Notes: generated by a model not told the origin, from the letters alone. A DNA stretch of 64,000 nucleotides from Candidatus Microthrix parvicella Bio17-1 (GCF_000299415.1 NZ_AMPG01000002.1:744001-808000), one strand, 5' to 3'. Positions 48,685 through 58,366 are shown, numbered from the stretch's first letter. Program-made: numbers and translations.

Positions 48685-49554
48685 ATGCCCTCCGTCAACG
48701 CCAACGGCATCACCATCGGTTACGAAACCTTCGGCGACGGCGAACCGCTGCTGCTGATCATGGGGCTGGGTGCCCAGCTGACCGACTGGCCCGACGGTTT
48801 TCTCGAACTGCTGGTCGAGCAGGGCTTCGGGGTGATCGCCATGGACAACCGGGATCAAGGGCTGTCCACAGAGTTCGACTGGGACCCACCGTCGCAGGCC
48901 CGCTCGGTCCTCGGCCTGATGGCCAAACGGCCCCCGAAGACCGGCTACCTGCTGGCTGACATGGCCGACGACGCAGCAGGGCTACTCGAGGCGCTCAACG
49001 TTGATTCGGCACACATCGTGGGCGCCTCGATGGGCGGCATGATCGCTCAGAGCCTGGCCATCGGCCACCCCGAGCGTGTGAGGTCGCTGACCTCGATCAT
49101 GTCCAACACCGGCGATCGCAAGCATGGTGGCATCGCCCCCCGGCTGCTGCCGGCGATGGCCCGCATGCCCGAACCAACCCGCGAAACGGCGGTCGAACGG
49201 TCGATTGCAACCTTCAAGTTGATCGGCGGTCCGCACTGGGACGAGGCCGCCCATCGGGCCAGGGCCGAACGCAGCCTGGCTCGGGCCTTCCGCCCCAAGG
49301 GGACCAACCGGCAAACGGCCGCCATCATGGCCAGCCCCGATCGCACCGACGGGCTACGTCGGCTCAGCTCACCCACCCTGGTGATCCATGGGCTGGCAGA
49401 CCCTCTGGTCCGCCCCACCGGCGGCATCGCCACCGCCAAGGCCGTCCGCGATTCACGCCTGCTGATGTTTCCGGATATGGGCCATGACATCCCGGCGCCC
49501 CGTCACCCTGAAATGATCGACGCCATCCGCCGAAACGCCGAACGAGCCAGGTGA
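48685..49554 (+). CDS. Alpha/beta hydrolase
   Basis: A 289-residue alpha/beta-hydrolase. The nucleophile Ser is in VGASMGGMIAQSLA, the Asp is in HGLADPLVRP, and the His is in MFPDMGHDIPAP. The N-terminal GYETFGDGEPLLLIMGLGAQLTDWP with the dipeptide after GDG is typical of aromatic-ring and enol-lactone hydrolases. The substrate is unknown. It lies 65 nt after the RlmI-like gene. Confidence 0.92.
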   Translation: MPSVNANGITIGYETFGDGEPLLLIMGLGAQLTDWPDGFLELLVEQGFGVIAMDNRDQGLSTEFDWDPPSQARSVLGLMAKRPPKTGYLLADMADDAAGLLEALNVDSAHIVGASMGGMIAQSLAIGHPERVRSLTSIMSNTGDRKHGGIAPRLLPAMARMPEPTRETAVERSIATFKLIGGPHWDEAAHRARAERSLARAFRPKGTNRQTAAIMASPDRTDGLRRLSSPTLVIHGLADPLVRPTGGIATAKAVRDSRLLMFPDMGHDIPAPRHPEMIDAIRRNAERAR

Positions 49555-49587
49555 CGGGACCAACCTGGACGACAACGACCGTCGGCG

Positions 49588-51147
49588 TTACACCCCGGCA
49601 GAGCCACCCGAGGTGGCCTCTGCGGCACAACTGGTGAGGTTCACCTGATCACCGGACGCCGTGACGGTTGCGTCCACGGTGGCCTCGGCGGCCCAGCCTT
49701 CCAGCACGCCCTTCAGCTCTTGTGCGTCGGCGGCCGAGTCCAGCTTGGTGTCGATCTTGGCGCACGCATGCTCGGACGCGTCGTTCCAGGTGACGAAGCT
49801 GTCGCCCGCCCAGCCTTCGGTTCCGTTGGCGGGGTCGTCCAGGCTGATGCCCTTTGCCAACAGCGCGGTCAACCCGATCTGCCCAAACACTCCGGAGGTC
49901 ACCACCTTGGCACCCGAGTCTGGCTTGGGCACCGGCACCTTCACCGACCCTTCGTGCGCCTTGTACTTCGCCGGCGTCATCGCCTCCTCGGAGGTCGTTG
50001 GCGGCCGCTTGAACGCCCCGGGAACCGCCTGTACCCCACCGCCGTCCTTCACGACGGCCTGCACCAGGTCCAGCCCTTGGGTGTACGGCGCGGTGAGCAG
50101 AGCCAAAATCACGATGGGGATGTTGAAGATGGCGGGATTTGAGCCAACCTGCAGTTCCTCGGCGGAGGCCCGGGTCTGGTCCGACGACGACATCTGGTTT
50201 CGGTACGCGTCCTCCACGTAGCTCGCCGACCCTTCGGTCAGCACGGTGAAGCCGTACCCGGTCTCGTCGGTGGCCTCATCCAGCTTGGGTCGATCCAGGT
50301 TGAACAGCTGATCGTCGAGCGCATGGGTGAGCTCGTGGGCCAGCACGGTTCGCACGTACGGGGTCAGCTTGGTGCCCCGAACCACCATCTCCTTGGTCTC
50401 GGGGTCGTAATAGCCCACGACACCAAGTCCCAACGCCGACTTCATCGTCTCGGCCAGATCCACGTTGGTGGGCAGCAGGCCGAGGGCATGAAACAGCACC
50501 TGCTCGTCGGCCAGCTCCTTCTCTTGATCGTCGAAGTCCTTCAGCAGACCCTTCTCGAACTCGGCGTCATCCTGAAACTGCACATCCGGTCGAGTCTTGA
50601 ACTTGGCTTCACGCGTCTTTTCGATGAATGCGATCACATCATCGATGGTGGCTTCGGTCTCCGGATCAGGCTCGGTGGATGGTGGGGCGGTCGTGGCGGG
50701 CGCAGCGCCGGTGGTGTTCGGAGCCGGGGTACTCGAGGGCGATGCGGGAGGATCGTCGCCGATCACCTCGCCCAATCCGCCCGGATCGGCGGTCGTGGAC
50801 GGCGACGCGGCAGAGGTGGTGGTCGGCGACGCGGACGGCCTGGGCTGGGCACTGACGGTTGTGTTGTCATCGCTCCTGGCCAGCACGATTGCCAGGCCAC
50901 CGGCCAGCAGGATGACGGCCAGCACAGCGGCCAGAGCGGCCAGCAGCGCACCGGTGGACGGCCGCTGGGCCGACCCGTCTGCAGCGGGCGGCGTCCACAC
51001 CGGGGGCAGCTCGGTTGGAGGACGGGCGGACGCCGCAATCGGAGGACGGGTCGGCAGGTTCGAGCCGGGCGGCGGGCCACCTGCCCAGCCACCGAGGGGC
51101 GGCTGATCTCCTGCGGGGGGTCCGTCGGGGGCGTTGGAGTCACTCAT
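49588..51147 (-). CDS. Membrane-anchored HExxH metalloprotease-like protein
   Basis: A 519-residue protein. Residues 1-65 are Pro/Gly-rich and cytosolic, followed by one membrane helix (ALLAALAAVLAVILLAGGLAIVL), a Thr/Ser/Pro-rich extracellular linker, and a globular domain with the zincin motif VLAHELTHALDDQLFNLD. The third ligand is probably the Glu in FTVLTEGSASYVED. It has two or more Cys residues near the C-terminus. Family is an uncharacterised neutral zinc metallopeptidase; substrates unknown. Confidence 0.82.
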   Translation of the reverse strand: MSDSNAPDGPPAGDQPPLGGWAGGPPPGSNLPTRPPIAASARPPTELPPVWTPPAADGSAQRPSTGALLAALAAVLAVILLAGGLAIVLARSDDNTTVSAQPRPSASPTTTSAASPSTTADPGGLGEVIGDDPPASPSSTPAPNTTGAAPATTAPPSTEPDPETEATIDDVIAFIEKTREAKFKTRPDVQFQDDAEFEKGLLKDFDDQEKELADEQVLFHALGLLPTNVDLAETMKSALGLGVVGYYDPETKEMVVRGTKLTPYVRTVLAHELTHALDDQLFNLDRPKLDEATDETGYGFTVLTEGSASYVEDAYRNQMSSSDQTRASAEELQVGSNPAIFNIPIVILALLTAPYTQGLDLVQAVVKDGGGVQAVPGAFKRPPTTSEEAMTPAKYKAHEGSVKVPVPKPDSGAKVVTSGVFGQIGLTALLAKGISLDDPANGTEGWAGDSFVTWNDASEHACAKIDTKLDSAADAQELKGVLEGWAAEATVDATVTASGDQVNLTSCAAEATSGGSAGV

Positions 51148-51274
51148 AATCGTTCGTCATCCTAGAGATGATGATCGACGAGTCGTCTGCGTCGAGGCCT
51201 GCGCTGATGGATCGCTCAGCCCAACGGTGTCGGCAGGTGCACGAACTCGTCGTCTCAGGCGACCGCCTGTTGGA

Positions 51275-51919
51275 TCACCCGAGCGATTCGGCGTGGCTGC
51301 GTATCCAGGCGTGCATGGCGATCCCGGCGGCCACCGAGGCGTTGATCGATCGCGTCGACCCGTACTGGGCGATCGAGTAGGTGGCCGAAGCTCCCGCCGA
51401 GGCCTCGTCGGTGAGGCCCGGGCCCTCCTGGCCAAACAGCAACAGCACCCGGCGCGGCAGCTCGACCGACTCGATCGGTTGGGACGAAGGCGTGTTGTCG
51501 ATGGCCACCACCTCGAGATCCGCCTCGGCGGCCCAGGCGATCAGCGCGTCGACGTCGGGGTGATGGCGGACGTGCTGGTATCTGTCGGTCACCATGGCGC
51601 CGCGCTTGTTCCAGCGGCGCCGACCCACGATGTGCACCTCCTCGGCCAGGAAGGCGTTGGCGGTGCGGACGATCGACCCGATGTTGAGGTCGTGCTGCCA
51701 GTTCTCGATGGCCACGTGAAACGGATGGCGTCGCTCGTCGAGGTCGGCCTTCACCGCCTCGGTGCGCCAGTAGCGGTAACGATCCACCACGTTGCGCTGA
51801 TCTCCATTTGCCAACAAGTCCGGATCAAGCCGGCTGTCGTCCGGCCATGGTTGGGGGTGTGGTCCCACACCGACCCGCCGCGGCTCGTCGAATGCGGGGT
51901 CGGGATCGGGTTTGGTCAC
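51275..51919 (-). CDS. SpoU/TrmH-family RNA 2'-O-methyltransferase
   Basis: A 214-residue SpoU-fold methyltransferase. The conserved asparagine and arginine lie in NWQHDLNIGSIVRTANAF, motif 2 in LLLFGQEGPGLTD, and motif 3 in GSTRSINASVAAGIAMHAW, forming the trefoil knot. The first 45 residues are a short extension. GTG 51919 was chosen; the longer frame to 52369 runs opposite panD. It is a different member from the second SpoU gene 600 nt away. Confidence 0.9.
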   Translation of the reverse strand: MTKPDPDPAFDEPRRVGVGPHPQPWPDDSRLDPDLLANGDQRNVVDRYRYWRTEAVKADLDERRHPFHVAIENWQHDLNIGSIVRTANAFLAEEVHIVGRRRWNKRGAMVTDRYQHVRHHPDVDALIAWAAEADLEVVAIDNTPSSQPIESVELPRRVLLLFGQEGPGLTDEASAGASATYSIAQYGSTRSINASVAAGIAMHAWIRSHAESLG

Positions 51920-52048
51920 CGCCACAGGGTGGCGACTGGCGGAGCCGACCGCAACCGGCCGAGCCCGATGGGCGGCTATCCTGGCACCGACAGGGGGCGA
52001 CCCGGCTCGGGCGTCCACCGCTGAAATCCCACCCGTCGAGGAGTGCCG

Positions 52049-52447
52049 ATGCGCCGCCGCATGCTCAAATCCAAGATTCACCGCGCCACGGTGACCGACG
52101 CCAACCTCCACTACGTGGGTTCGATCACCATCGACGTCGAGTTGATGGAACTGGCCGATCTCCTCAACGGCGAACAGGTGGCCATCGTCGACATCGACAA
52201 CGGATCGCGCCTGGAGACCTACGTCATCGAAGGCGAGCGGGGCTCGGGCACCATCTGCCTGAACGGCGCCGCTGCACGGCTGGTGCAGACGGGCGACAAG
52301 GTGATCATCATGAGCTACGGCGAATACGAACCTGAGGAGATGGACGGCTACGCGGCCACGGTCGTGCACGTTGGTGACGACAACCGGGTGATGCTGGTCG
52401 ACGACAACCCTGCCGGGGCGGTGCCGGACACCGTGGCAGCCAACTGA
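52049..52447 (+). CDS. panD: Aspartate 1-decarboxylase
   Basis: Makes beta-alanine from aspartate for pantothenate and CoA synthesis. The 132-residue precursor contains the self-cleavage site Gly24-Ser25 in [13 protein letters not shown], giving a pyruvoyl cofactor, and typical [26 protein letters not shown] and MSYGEY segments. ATG 52049 has GAGGAG 5 nt upstream. It stands alone, without panC or panB nearby. Confidence 0.96.
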   Translation: MRRRMLKSKIHRATVTDANLHYVGSITIDVELMELADLLNGEQVAIVDIDNGSRLETYVIEGERGSGTICLNGAAARLVQTGDKVIIMSYGEYEPEEMDGYAATVVHVGDDNRVMLVDDNPAGAVPDTVAAN

Positions 52448-52494
52448 GGGCGCAGCCGAGCCCTCAACGGCAACCTCACCGCTACCGTCGGGGC

Positions 52495-53397
52495 ATGAGC
52501 CAGGGCCCTGAGCAACACGCCGACAATGAGATTCCGTTGGCGGACGCCAACGATCCTCGCTTGGCCCCCTATCGGCTGCTCACCGACCGGGCCCTACGCG
52601 ATCGCGCCCCCTCAAGCCCGACAGAAGTGAGCGCAACCGAGAACGCGCCACATGGGCGGTTCCTGGCCGAGGGCCACTACGTCCTACAGCGACTGATCGC
52701 GGCGGGCGCACCGGTGCTGTCGGTGATGCTGACCGAACGGCGTGCCGCAGCGGCCAGGGAGTACCTCTCCACCTTTCGAGGCCCCAGGTACCTGGTCTCC
52801 GAGGAGCTTGCCTCCAAGGTCGTTGGCTATCCGGTGCACCGCGGTGTGATGGGGCTGGTCGCCCGGCCCCGGCCGCTCACCCCCGCCGAGCTGACGATCG
52901 ACGCTTCGCTGCTGGTCTACCTGGACGGCATCGCCGACACCGAGAACGTGGGGGCCATCTTTCGGACGGCGGCCGCATTGGGGGCCGACGGCGTGCTGGT
53001 CGGGCCGACGACGGCCGATCCGCTGTACCGGCGATGCGTCCGGGTGTCGATGGGCGCAACCGCTGTGTTGTCATGGGCCCGGGACACCGGCGGCGACGCC
53101 CTGAGTCGGCTCAACGGAGGCCCCCTGTCGGGGTGGAGCCTGGTGGGGCTGTCCCCGGACGGGTCGACCACGCTGGAGCACCTGGTGGAGCACCAACCGC
53201 CACGAAGCGTGCTCATTCTCGGTTCGGAGGGCCCCGGGCTCGGCGACAAGGTTCGGCGGGACTGCGATGAACTGGTGAGCATCCCCATCGGGGCCGATTC
53301 GGATTCGCTCAACGTGGCCGCCACGGCTGCGATCGCCCTGTACCGACTTGCCGCACGGCGCAACGGTGATTCACGGCACAGCGGCCAAACCAAGTAG
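52495..53397 (+). CDS. SpoU/TrmH-family RNA 2'-O-methyltransferase
   Basis: A 300-residue RNA methyltransferase. It has an N-terminal substrate-binding segment (GRFLAEGHYVLQRLI, HRGVMGLVARPRPL) followed by the SpoU domain: IADTENVGAIFRTAAALGADGVLV, LILGSEGPGLGDKV and IPIGADSDSLNVAATAAIALY. The full-length domain arrangement is close to 23S rRNA methyltransferases of the TsnR/RlmB type. It partly overlaps the next gene's upstream frame but ends 25 nt before its start. Confidence 0.92.
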   Translation: MSQGPEQHADNEIPLADANDPRLAPYRLLTDRALRDRAPSSPTEVSATENAPHGRFLAEGHYVLQRLIAAGAPVLSVMLTERRAAAAREYLSTFRGPRYLVSEELASKVVGYPVHRGVMGLVARPRPLTPAELTIDASLLVYLDGIADTENVGAIFRTAAALGADGVLVGPTTADPLYRRCVRVSMGATAVLSWARDTGGDALSRLNGGPLSGWSLVGLSPDGSTTLEHLVEHQPPRSVLILGSEGPGLGDKVRRDCDELVSIPIGADSDSLNVAATAAIALYRLAARRNGDSRHSGQTK

Positions 53398-53422
53398 CCG
53401 CCGAACCTCCGCAGGCAGCACC

Positions 53423-54658
53423 ATGGAGGGAATGGCCCCCTCCATCTCCCGCTGGAACAAGTCCGACAAGTTGGCCCACGTGCTCTACGACATCCGGGGG
53501 CCGGTGCTGGCCGAGGCCCAGAGGATGGAGGACGAGGGCCACCGGATCCTCAAACTGAACATCGGCAACCCGGCACCCTTCGGCTTCGATGCGCCGGAGG
53601 AGATCCAACAGGATTTCATTCACGAACTGCCCCACGCCCAGGGCTACTCCGACTCCAAAGGCATTCTCTCGGCCCGCCGGGCGGTGGTGCAGCACTACGA
53701 GGAGCGCGGAGTCGAGGGCTTTGACGTCGACCGGGTCTACCTCGGAAACGGGGTATCGGAACTGATCGTCATGGCGATGTCGGCGTTGTTGAACAACGGC
53801 GACGAGGTGCTGATTCCGGCGCCGGACTACCCGTTGTGGACCGCGGCGGTCACCCTCTCCGGAGGCCGCGCCGTGCACTACGCCTGCGACGAGGGTGCCG
53901 ACTGGGCACCGGACCTGGCCGACATCGAGTCCAGGATCACCTCGTCCACCGTGGCTCTGGTGGTCATCAACCCCAACAACCCCACCGGCGCGGTGTACCC
54001 GGCCGAGGTCGTCGTCGGTCTGGCCGACATCGCCCGCCGCCACGGCCTGGTGCTGTGCGCGGACGAGATTTACGACAAGGTGCTGTACGACAACGCCGTC
54101 CACACACTTGCCGCCGCGGTGGCACCAGACGTGTTGACGCTGACGTTCAACGGGTTGTCCAAGGCCTACCGAGTTGCCGGCTATCGGGCCGGATGGCTGG
54201 CGATCTCGGGCCCCGTCGACCGGGCGACCGACTACTTGTCGGGCATCGACATGCTGGCCAACATGCGCCTGTGCGCCAACGTTCCGGCCCAGCACGTCAT
54301 CCAAACCGCCCTCGGGGGCCGTCAGAGCATCGCCGAGTTGGTGGCACCGGGCGGACGCCTGGCCGAGCAACGCGATGTGGCCCACGGGTTGCTCAACGCC
54401 ATCCCCGGCGTGTCGTGCACCAAGCCGCAGGGCGCCCTCTACCTGTTTCCCCGAATCGACACGAAGATGTACGACATCGAATCCGACGAGCAGTTCGTGT
54501 TGGATTTTCTGAGGGCCGAGAAGGTGTTGCTGGTGCATGGAACCGGCTTCAACCTGCCCACCCCCGATCACTTCCGCATTGTCACCCTGCCCCGAGTCGA
54601 CACGCTGACCGAGGCGCTCGGTCGCCTGGAACGATTCCTGGCCCGCCGCGCCGCCTGA
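53423..54658 (+). CDS. PLP-dependent aminotransferase (AlaA-like)
   Basis: Class I/II aminotransferase, 411 residues. The PLP lysine is in FNGLSKAYRVAGYRAGWL; the substrate-binding INPNNPTGAVYPAE and the adjacent DEIYDKVLYD are typical. N-terminal IRGPVLAEAQRMEDEGHRILKLNIGNPAPFGF resembles alanine-synthesising aminotransferases. ATG 53423 or ATG 53432 (with GGAGGG just before) are both possible. Followed by the LLM-class oxidoreductase on the same strand. Confidence 0.9.
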   Translation: MEGMAPSISRWNKSDKLAHVLYDIRGPVLAEAQRMEDEGHRILKLNIGNPAPFGFDAPEEIQQDFIHELPHAQGYSDSKGILSARRAVVQHYEERGVEGFDVDRVYLGNGVSELIVMAMSALLNNGDEVLIPAPDYPLWTAAVTLSGGRAVHYACDEGADWAPDLADIESRITSSTVALVVINPNNPTGAVYPAEVVVGLADIARRHGLVLCADEIYDKVLYDNAVHTLAAAVAPDVLTLTFNGLSKAYRVAGYRAGWLAISGPVDRATDYLSGIDMLANMRLCANVPAQHVIQTALGGRQSIAELVAPGGRLAEQRDVAHGLLNAIPGVSCTKPQGALYLFPRIDTKMYDIESDEQFVLDFLRAEKVLLVHGTGFNLPTPDHFRIVTLPRVDTLTEALGRLERFLARRAA

Positions 54659-54681
54659 CCAAGTTGGGGCAAACTGGGCCA

Positions 54682-55587
54682 ATGCGCTTCAGCCTGGCCC
54701 TCCCGATGTTGCCGCCCGACCGGCTGCTGCCGCTTGCCCAAGCAGCCGAGGCTGCCGGGTGGGACGCCGTCACGTTGCCCGAATCGGTGTTCTATCCGGA
54801 GGAGGTCTCGGCCGACTACCCCTACACCTCCGACGGCAAACGATTCTGGGCCGCCGATGCACCATTCGTCGACCCGTGGGTTGCCATCCCCGCCATCGCC
54901 GCCACCACCGAGCGCCTCATGCTGGGCACCAACGTGACCAAGCTCACCCTCCGTCATCCGTTGTTGATGGCCAAGACCGTCGGTTCGACGGCGGCGATGT
55001 TTCCGGGTCGTATCGAGCTGGGTGTGGGCCTCAGCTGGATTCCCGAGGAGTTCGCCTGGCTCGACCAGGAGATGTCCAACCGAGGTGCCCGCCTGAACGA
55101 GCAGATCGATGTGATGCGGGCCGTCCTTGCCGGTGGCTGGGTGGAGCACCATGGCCGCTTCTACGATTTCGATCGTCTGCGCATGGACCCGGCACCCGAC
55201 CCGGCGGTGCGCCTCCACGTCGGTGGTCACTCCGATGCCGGCATCAAGCGGTCGCTCCGACGCGGCAATGGTTGGATCGGCGCCCAATGCGACCTCGACG
55301 CCATTGCTGACATCACCGATCGGCTTCGAGAGCTCCGCGCTGAGATCGGCGATGACGCGTTGGTGCCCGCCGATCGCTTCGAGGTGAAGCTGACGCCGAT
55401 CGTGGCGCCGACCACCGAGGCGATGGAGGAGGTGGAGGCCATGGGCGTCACCGAGGTGATCACGTCGCCCTGGTACTTCTACCCGGGCGATCCCGATGAC
55501 CCGATCGCCCAGCTCGACTCGGTGACCCGCTTCGGCGACGAGGTCATCACCCCCATGAGCGCTCGAGGCACCACGGAGACCCCATGA
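54682..55587 (+). CDS. LLM-class (luciferase-like) flavin-dependent oxidoreductase
   Basis: A 301-residue TIM-barrel monooxygenase. The N-terminus MRFSLALPMLPPDRLLPLAQAAEAAGWDAVTLPE, the LGTNVTKLTLRHPLLMAKTVGSTAAMFPGRIELGVG segment and GHSDAGIKRSLRRGNGWIG fit the luciferase-like family, which uses FMN or, in many actinobacteria, F420. Which cofactor is used is not clear. It begins 23 nt after the aminotransferase and overlaps the next gene by 4 nt. Confidence 0.9.
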   Translation: MRFSLALPMLPPDRLLPLAQAAEAAGWDAVTLPESVFYPEEVSADYPYTSDGKRFWAADAPFVDPWVAIPAIAATTERLMLGTNVTKLTLRHPLLMAKTVGSTAAMFPGRIELGVGLSWIPEEFAWLDQEMSNRGARLNEQIDVMRAVLAGGWVEHHGRFYDFDRLRMDPAPDPAVRLHVGGHSDAGIKRSLRRGNGWIGAQCDLDAIADITDRLRELRAEIGDDALVPADRFEVKLTPIVAPTTEAMEEVEAMGVTEVITSPWYFYPGDPDDPIAQLDSVTRFGDEVITPMSARGTTETP

Positions 55588-56021
55588 ACGACACACCCAA
55601 CCCCACGCCGGCGACCGCCGACCATCCGGCCAGGGCCGCGTCGCAGGCGTCGATGGCCGCTGTGACCGCCGGCGATCGCGCCGCCTGGCTGGCGCTTTTC
55701 GCTGCGGATGCGGTGGTGGAGGATCCGATCGGCCCGTCGATGTTCGACCCGGACGGTGCCGGCCATCGCGGCGCCGACGGCATCGCCGCGTTCTACGACA
55801 CGGTCATCGGTCCCAATGTGGTGACGTTCGCCATCCGCGAGAGCTACGCCTGCGGCCACGAGGTGGCCAACGTGGGCACGATCACCACCACGTTGCCCGA
55901 CGGAGCCCGCGCGATCGTCGAGGGGGTCTACACCTACCGGGTGAACGACGAGGGCCGGATCCTGGCGTTACGAGCGTTCTGGGAGGCCGACGCAATCACG
56001 TTTGAGCCGCCACCCACCTGA
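55584..56021 (+). CDS. NTF2/SnoaL-like ketosteroid-isomerase-fold protein
   Basis: A 145-residue NTF2-like protein. The first part AAVTAGDRAAWLALFAADAVVEDPIGPS and the later TITTTLPDGARAIVEGVYTYRVNDEGRILALRAFWEADA match the SnoaL/ketosteroid isomerase fold. A possible catalytic acid is in EDPIGP. The 4-nt overlap with the oxidoreductase gene suggests the two act in one pathway, perhaps lipid or steroid breakdown. Ends in convergent overlap of 26 nt with the DNA methyltransferase gene. Confidence 0.85.
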   Translation: MNDTPNPTPATADHPARAASQASMAAVTAGDRAAWLALFAADAVVEDPIGPSMFDPDGAGHRGADGIAAFYDTVIGPNVVTFAIRESYACGHEVANVGTITTTLPDGARAIVEGVYTYRVNDEGRILALRAFWEADAITFEPPPT

Positions 56022-57513
56022 GCTGAGAGAACTGCGCCTGATCGGTCCAGAACCCCGGTCGCGGGCCGGTGGCGATGGCCCCGCCCGCCGCGTAGGAGTC
56101 CAGGCGGGCCCGGGCCTCGACGTCGAAAAGATCAATCACGTCGAAGAAGGCCCTGGGTCCGGCCGATCGCAGCGCCTTCCCACCGTCGCTCTTCGGCTTC
56201 GGCAGGTCGGTGGTCAGCACCAACAGCGGACGCGGTGTGGGGAGCCCCCCAAGCGCGGCGGCACGCCCAAGGGCCTTCCACACGGCATCGCTTCGCGTCA
56301 GGCCGCCGCGGTGGGTGGTGTGACCGCCGGGCACGTCGATGTACCACTCCCCACCCGCACCATCGACGGCCACGAAGTTGACCACCACCCCACAGGTCGA
56401 CAACTTCTTGTTGGTGGCGGCGATGGTGAACCCGGCCGATTCCAGCAACTCTGCGGCCAGTTTCTGTGCCGCTTTGCCCTCCCGCTCCGCACGCGTCCGA
56501 AACGTGTCCTGCGAGGTGGGCCCATCGGCGTCGCCCGGCTCACCGGAGTTGATCGGGGCAACCGGAACCAGCGACAACTGCTCGGCAGCGGGGGCATCCG
56601 GCGCCGCACCCTCCTCCGCCACACGGCGGCGGGCGATGTCGACGTAGTCGGGGTCAAGGTCGTAGCCCACGTACCGGCGACCCAGCCGGGACGCGGCGAC
56701 CAGCGTCGATCCGCTGCCCAGAAAGGGGTCGAGCACCAGATCGTCGGCGTACGTGTAGAGACGGATCAGCTGTTCGGGCAGTTCCACCGGAAACGGCGCC
56801 GGGTGACCCACCCGCTTTGCGCTCTCGGTGGGCATGCTCCACACGTCAAGGGTGAGGGCAAGGAAGTCCTCGGTCATCAGGGTGTTTTCATGGGGCAGGC
56901 CCTCGGCCGCCCGCTGCTTCCGGGTGCGGGCACGATCGAAGCGGCCCTTGCTGGCCACGATCACCCGTTCGGTGATGTCGCGCAGCACCGGGTTGGCGGC
57001 GCTGCGAAACGACCCCCAGGCACACGATCCCGTGGCGCCCTCGGCCTTCTGCCAGATCACCTCGCCCCGCAGCAACAGACCCAGGTCTTCGAGGATGCGG
57101 GTGACGTCGGCCGACAGGCTGCGGTAGGGCTTGCGCCCCAGGTTCGCCACGTTGACCGCGATGCGCCCGCCGGGTTCCAGCGTGCGGACGCACTCGGCGA
57201 ACACCGCCCGGAGCATCTCGAGGTACTCCAGGTAGGAGGCGGGAATGCCATCGCGTTCCAGTTCCTCCTCGTAGGCCTTTCCGGCGAAATACGGGGGCGA
57301 GGTGACCACCAGCGCCACCGACCCGTCGGCCACGCCGGCCATGTCTCGGGAGTCCCCGCAGTTGAACGGTTCGGTCACCGGAACCGGGGGCAGGACCGTG
57401 TCGTCGTCAGACAGTTCCGGAGCGCGGAAGCGCTGGTAAAACCCCGTGGCATCGTGGGCCTCCCGCCCTCCGGTCCCGAAGTTCGATGTCGATGTCGAGC
57501 GCCGCTCCCTCAT
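55996..57513 (-). CDS. DNA methyltransferase (N4/N6) with extra C-terminal domain
   Basis: Amino-methylating DNA methyltransferase, 505 residues. Catalytic motif IV TSPPY is at residues 71-75 and motif I LDPFLGSGSTLVAA near 261-274; motif order (IV before I) is the beta class. The target-recognition segment lies between them. The last 160 residues (EREGKAAQKLAAELLESAGFTIAATNKK to the end) form a separate domain with an EWYIDVPGGHTTHRG element that may be a restriction-endonuclease-like fold, without a clear D-ExK site. No restriction enzyme gene is adjacent, so it is probably an orphan. Confidence 0.85.
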   Translation of the reverse strand: MRERRSTSTSNFGTGGREAHDATGFYQRFRAPELSDDDTVLPPVPVTEPFNCGDSRDMAGVADGSVALVVTSPPYFAGKAYEEELERDGIPASYLEYLEMLRAVFAECVRTLEPGGRIAVNVANLGRKPYRSLSADVTRILEDLGLLLRGEVIWQKAEGATGSCAWGSFRSAANPVLRDITERVIVASKGRFDRARTRKQRAAEGLPHENTLMTEDFLALTLDVWSMPTESAKRVGHPAPFPVELPEQLIRLYTYADDLVLDPFLGSGSTLVAASRLGRRYVGYDLDPDYVDIARRRVAEEGAAPDAPAAEQLSLVPVAPINSGEPGDADGPTSQDTFRTRAEREGKAAQKLAAELLESAGFTIAATNKKLSTCGVVVNFVAVDGAGGEWYIDVPGGHTTHRGGLTRSDAVWKALGRAAALGGLPTPRPLLVLTTDLPKPKSDGGKALRSAGPRAFFDVIDLFDVEARARLDSYAAGGAIATGPRPGFWTDQAQFSQLRWVAAQT

Positions 57514-57640
57514 GCCCTGCCACTCATGTCGTGCCCCTCATGTCCCGCTGTTTCATGCGTACCCACCTCTGACCGATCAAAGCGAAAGCGTACCGGCGAA
57601 CGGCATCGGACCTTCCAAGGGGCAAGCGACACCGACGGTT

Positions 57641-58273
57641 CTACCTGGCCAGGACCAGTTCGTCGGCCGGCGTCACCGCACGTCGCGCGGCAACGTGCCG
57701 GGTCAGGCGCACCAGGATCAGGCATGACATGGCCAGCCCCCCACCTCCGCCGATGATCAGCGCCGCGTCACCCTGATGGAACCCATAGACAAGCCAGATC
57801 GCCGCCTCGGTTCCCGCCATCACCCAGGTCACGGGCGATACACCCTCGAGTTGGTTGGAGCGGACCGCAGCGAGGGCGGCCGGAGCAAACTGGATCGCAT
57901 AACAGAGCCCAACCACCAGGCCGGCGGTCGGCCATCCCGACAGGACCAGAGCGGGCACCGGCAGGAGGCCAAGCAATGCCGCTCCCCTGGCGCAGCTGCG
58001 CAATGACCCAAGCCCGTTCAGGGCAACGAATTGGGCGGCCATCACCAGATAGAGCGCGAAGGCGACGACCGACACGGGGATGATGCCCCACAGGCCGTTC
58101 GCCAACCCGTAACCCACCCACCACAGGTTCATCGCCAGGCCGACGCCGATCCAGGCCGCCGAAATGCCCTCGGTGGTCTTGAGGCGATTGAGGCGCGCCA
58201 CCTGGGGCACGATCATGCCTGCGCCCATCACGTTGGCCACCACCAACATGGCTGACAGAACGATTGACGACAC
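57641..58273 (-). CDS. PQ-loop/SWEET-type transporter
   Basis: A 210-residue membrane protein with about seven helices in two triple-helix units. Each unit starts with a PQ-loop-like element: MIVPQVARLNRLKTTEGISAAW, and the weaker QFAPAALAAVRSNQLEGVSPVTW. This is the layout of SWEET-type sugar transporters. GTG 58273 has a perfect AGGAGGTG ribosome-binding site 6 nt upstream; the longer frame was rejected. Divergent from the CGNR regulator gene. Confidence 0.85.
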   Translation of the reverse strand: MSSIVLSAMLVVANVMGAGMIVPQVARLNRLKTTEGISAAWIGVGLAMNLWWVGYGLANGLWGIIPVSVVAFALYLVMAAQFVALNGLGSLRSCARGAALLGLLPVPALVLSGWPTAGLVVGLCYAIQFAPAALAAVRSNQLEGVSPVTWVMAGTEAAIWLVYGFHQGDAALIIGGGGGLAMSCLILVRLTRHVAARRAVTPADELVLAR

Positions 58274-58318
58274 GGGACACCTCCTGGGGTGCGCATCACC
58301 GACCGGGCCCGGACGCAC

Positions 58319-58366
58319 CGGTAAGGGTCTAGACGCGTTTAGCTCGTTGAGAAGGGTAAGGGTCTA
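58319..58366. repeat. Direct repeat GGTAAGGGTCTA in divergent promoter region
   Basis: GGTAAGGGTCTA occurs at 58320-58331 and again at 58355-58366, 35 bp apart, between the divergent transporter and CGNR regulator genes. Spacing is a bit over three helical turns, as in operators bound cooperatively. TTGACT at 58374-58379 could be a -35 box. Confidence 0.45.

Noticed and set aside
53836-54681. Upstream part of a long plus-strand frame before the LLM oxidoreductase.
   Set aside because: It runs inside the aminotransferase gene in another frame; only the part from ATG 54682 is a gene.
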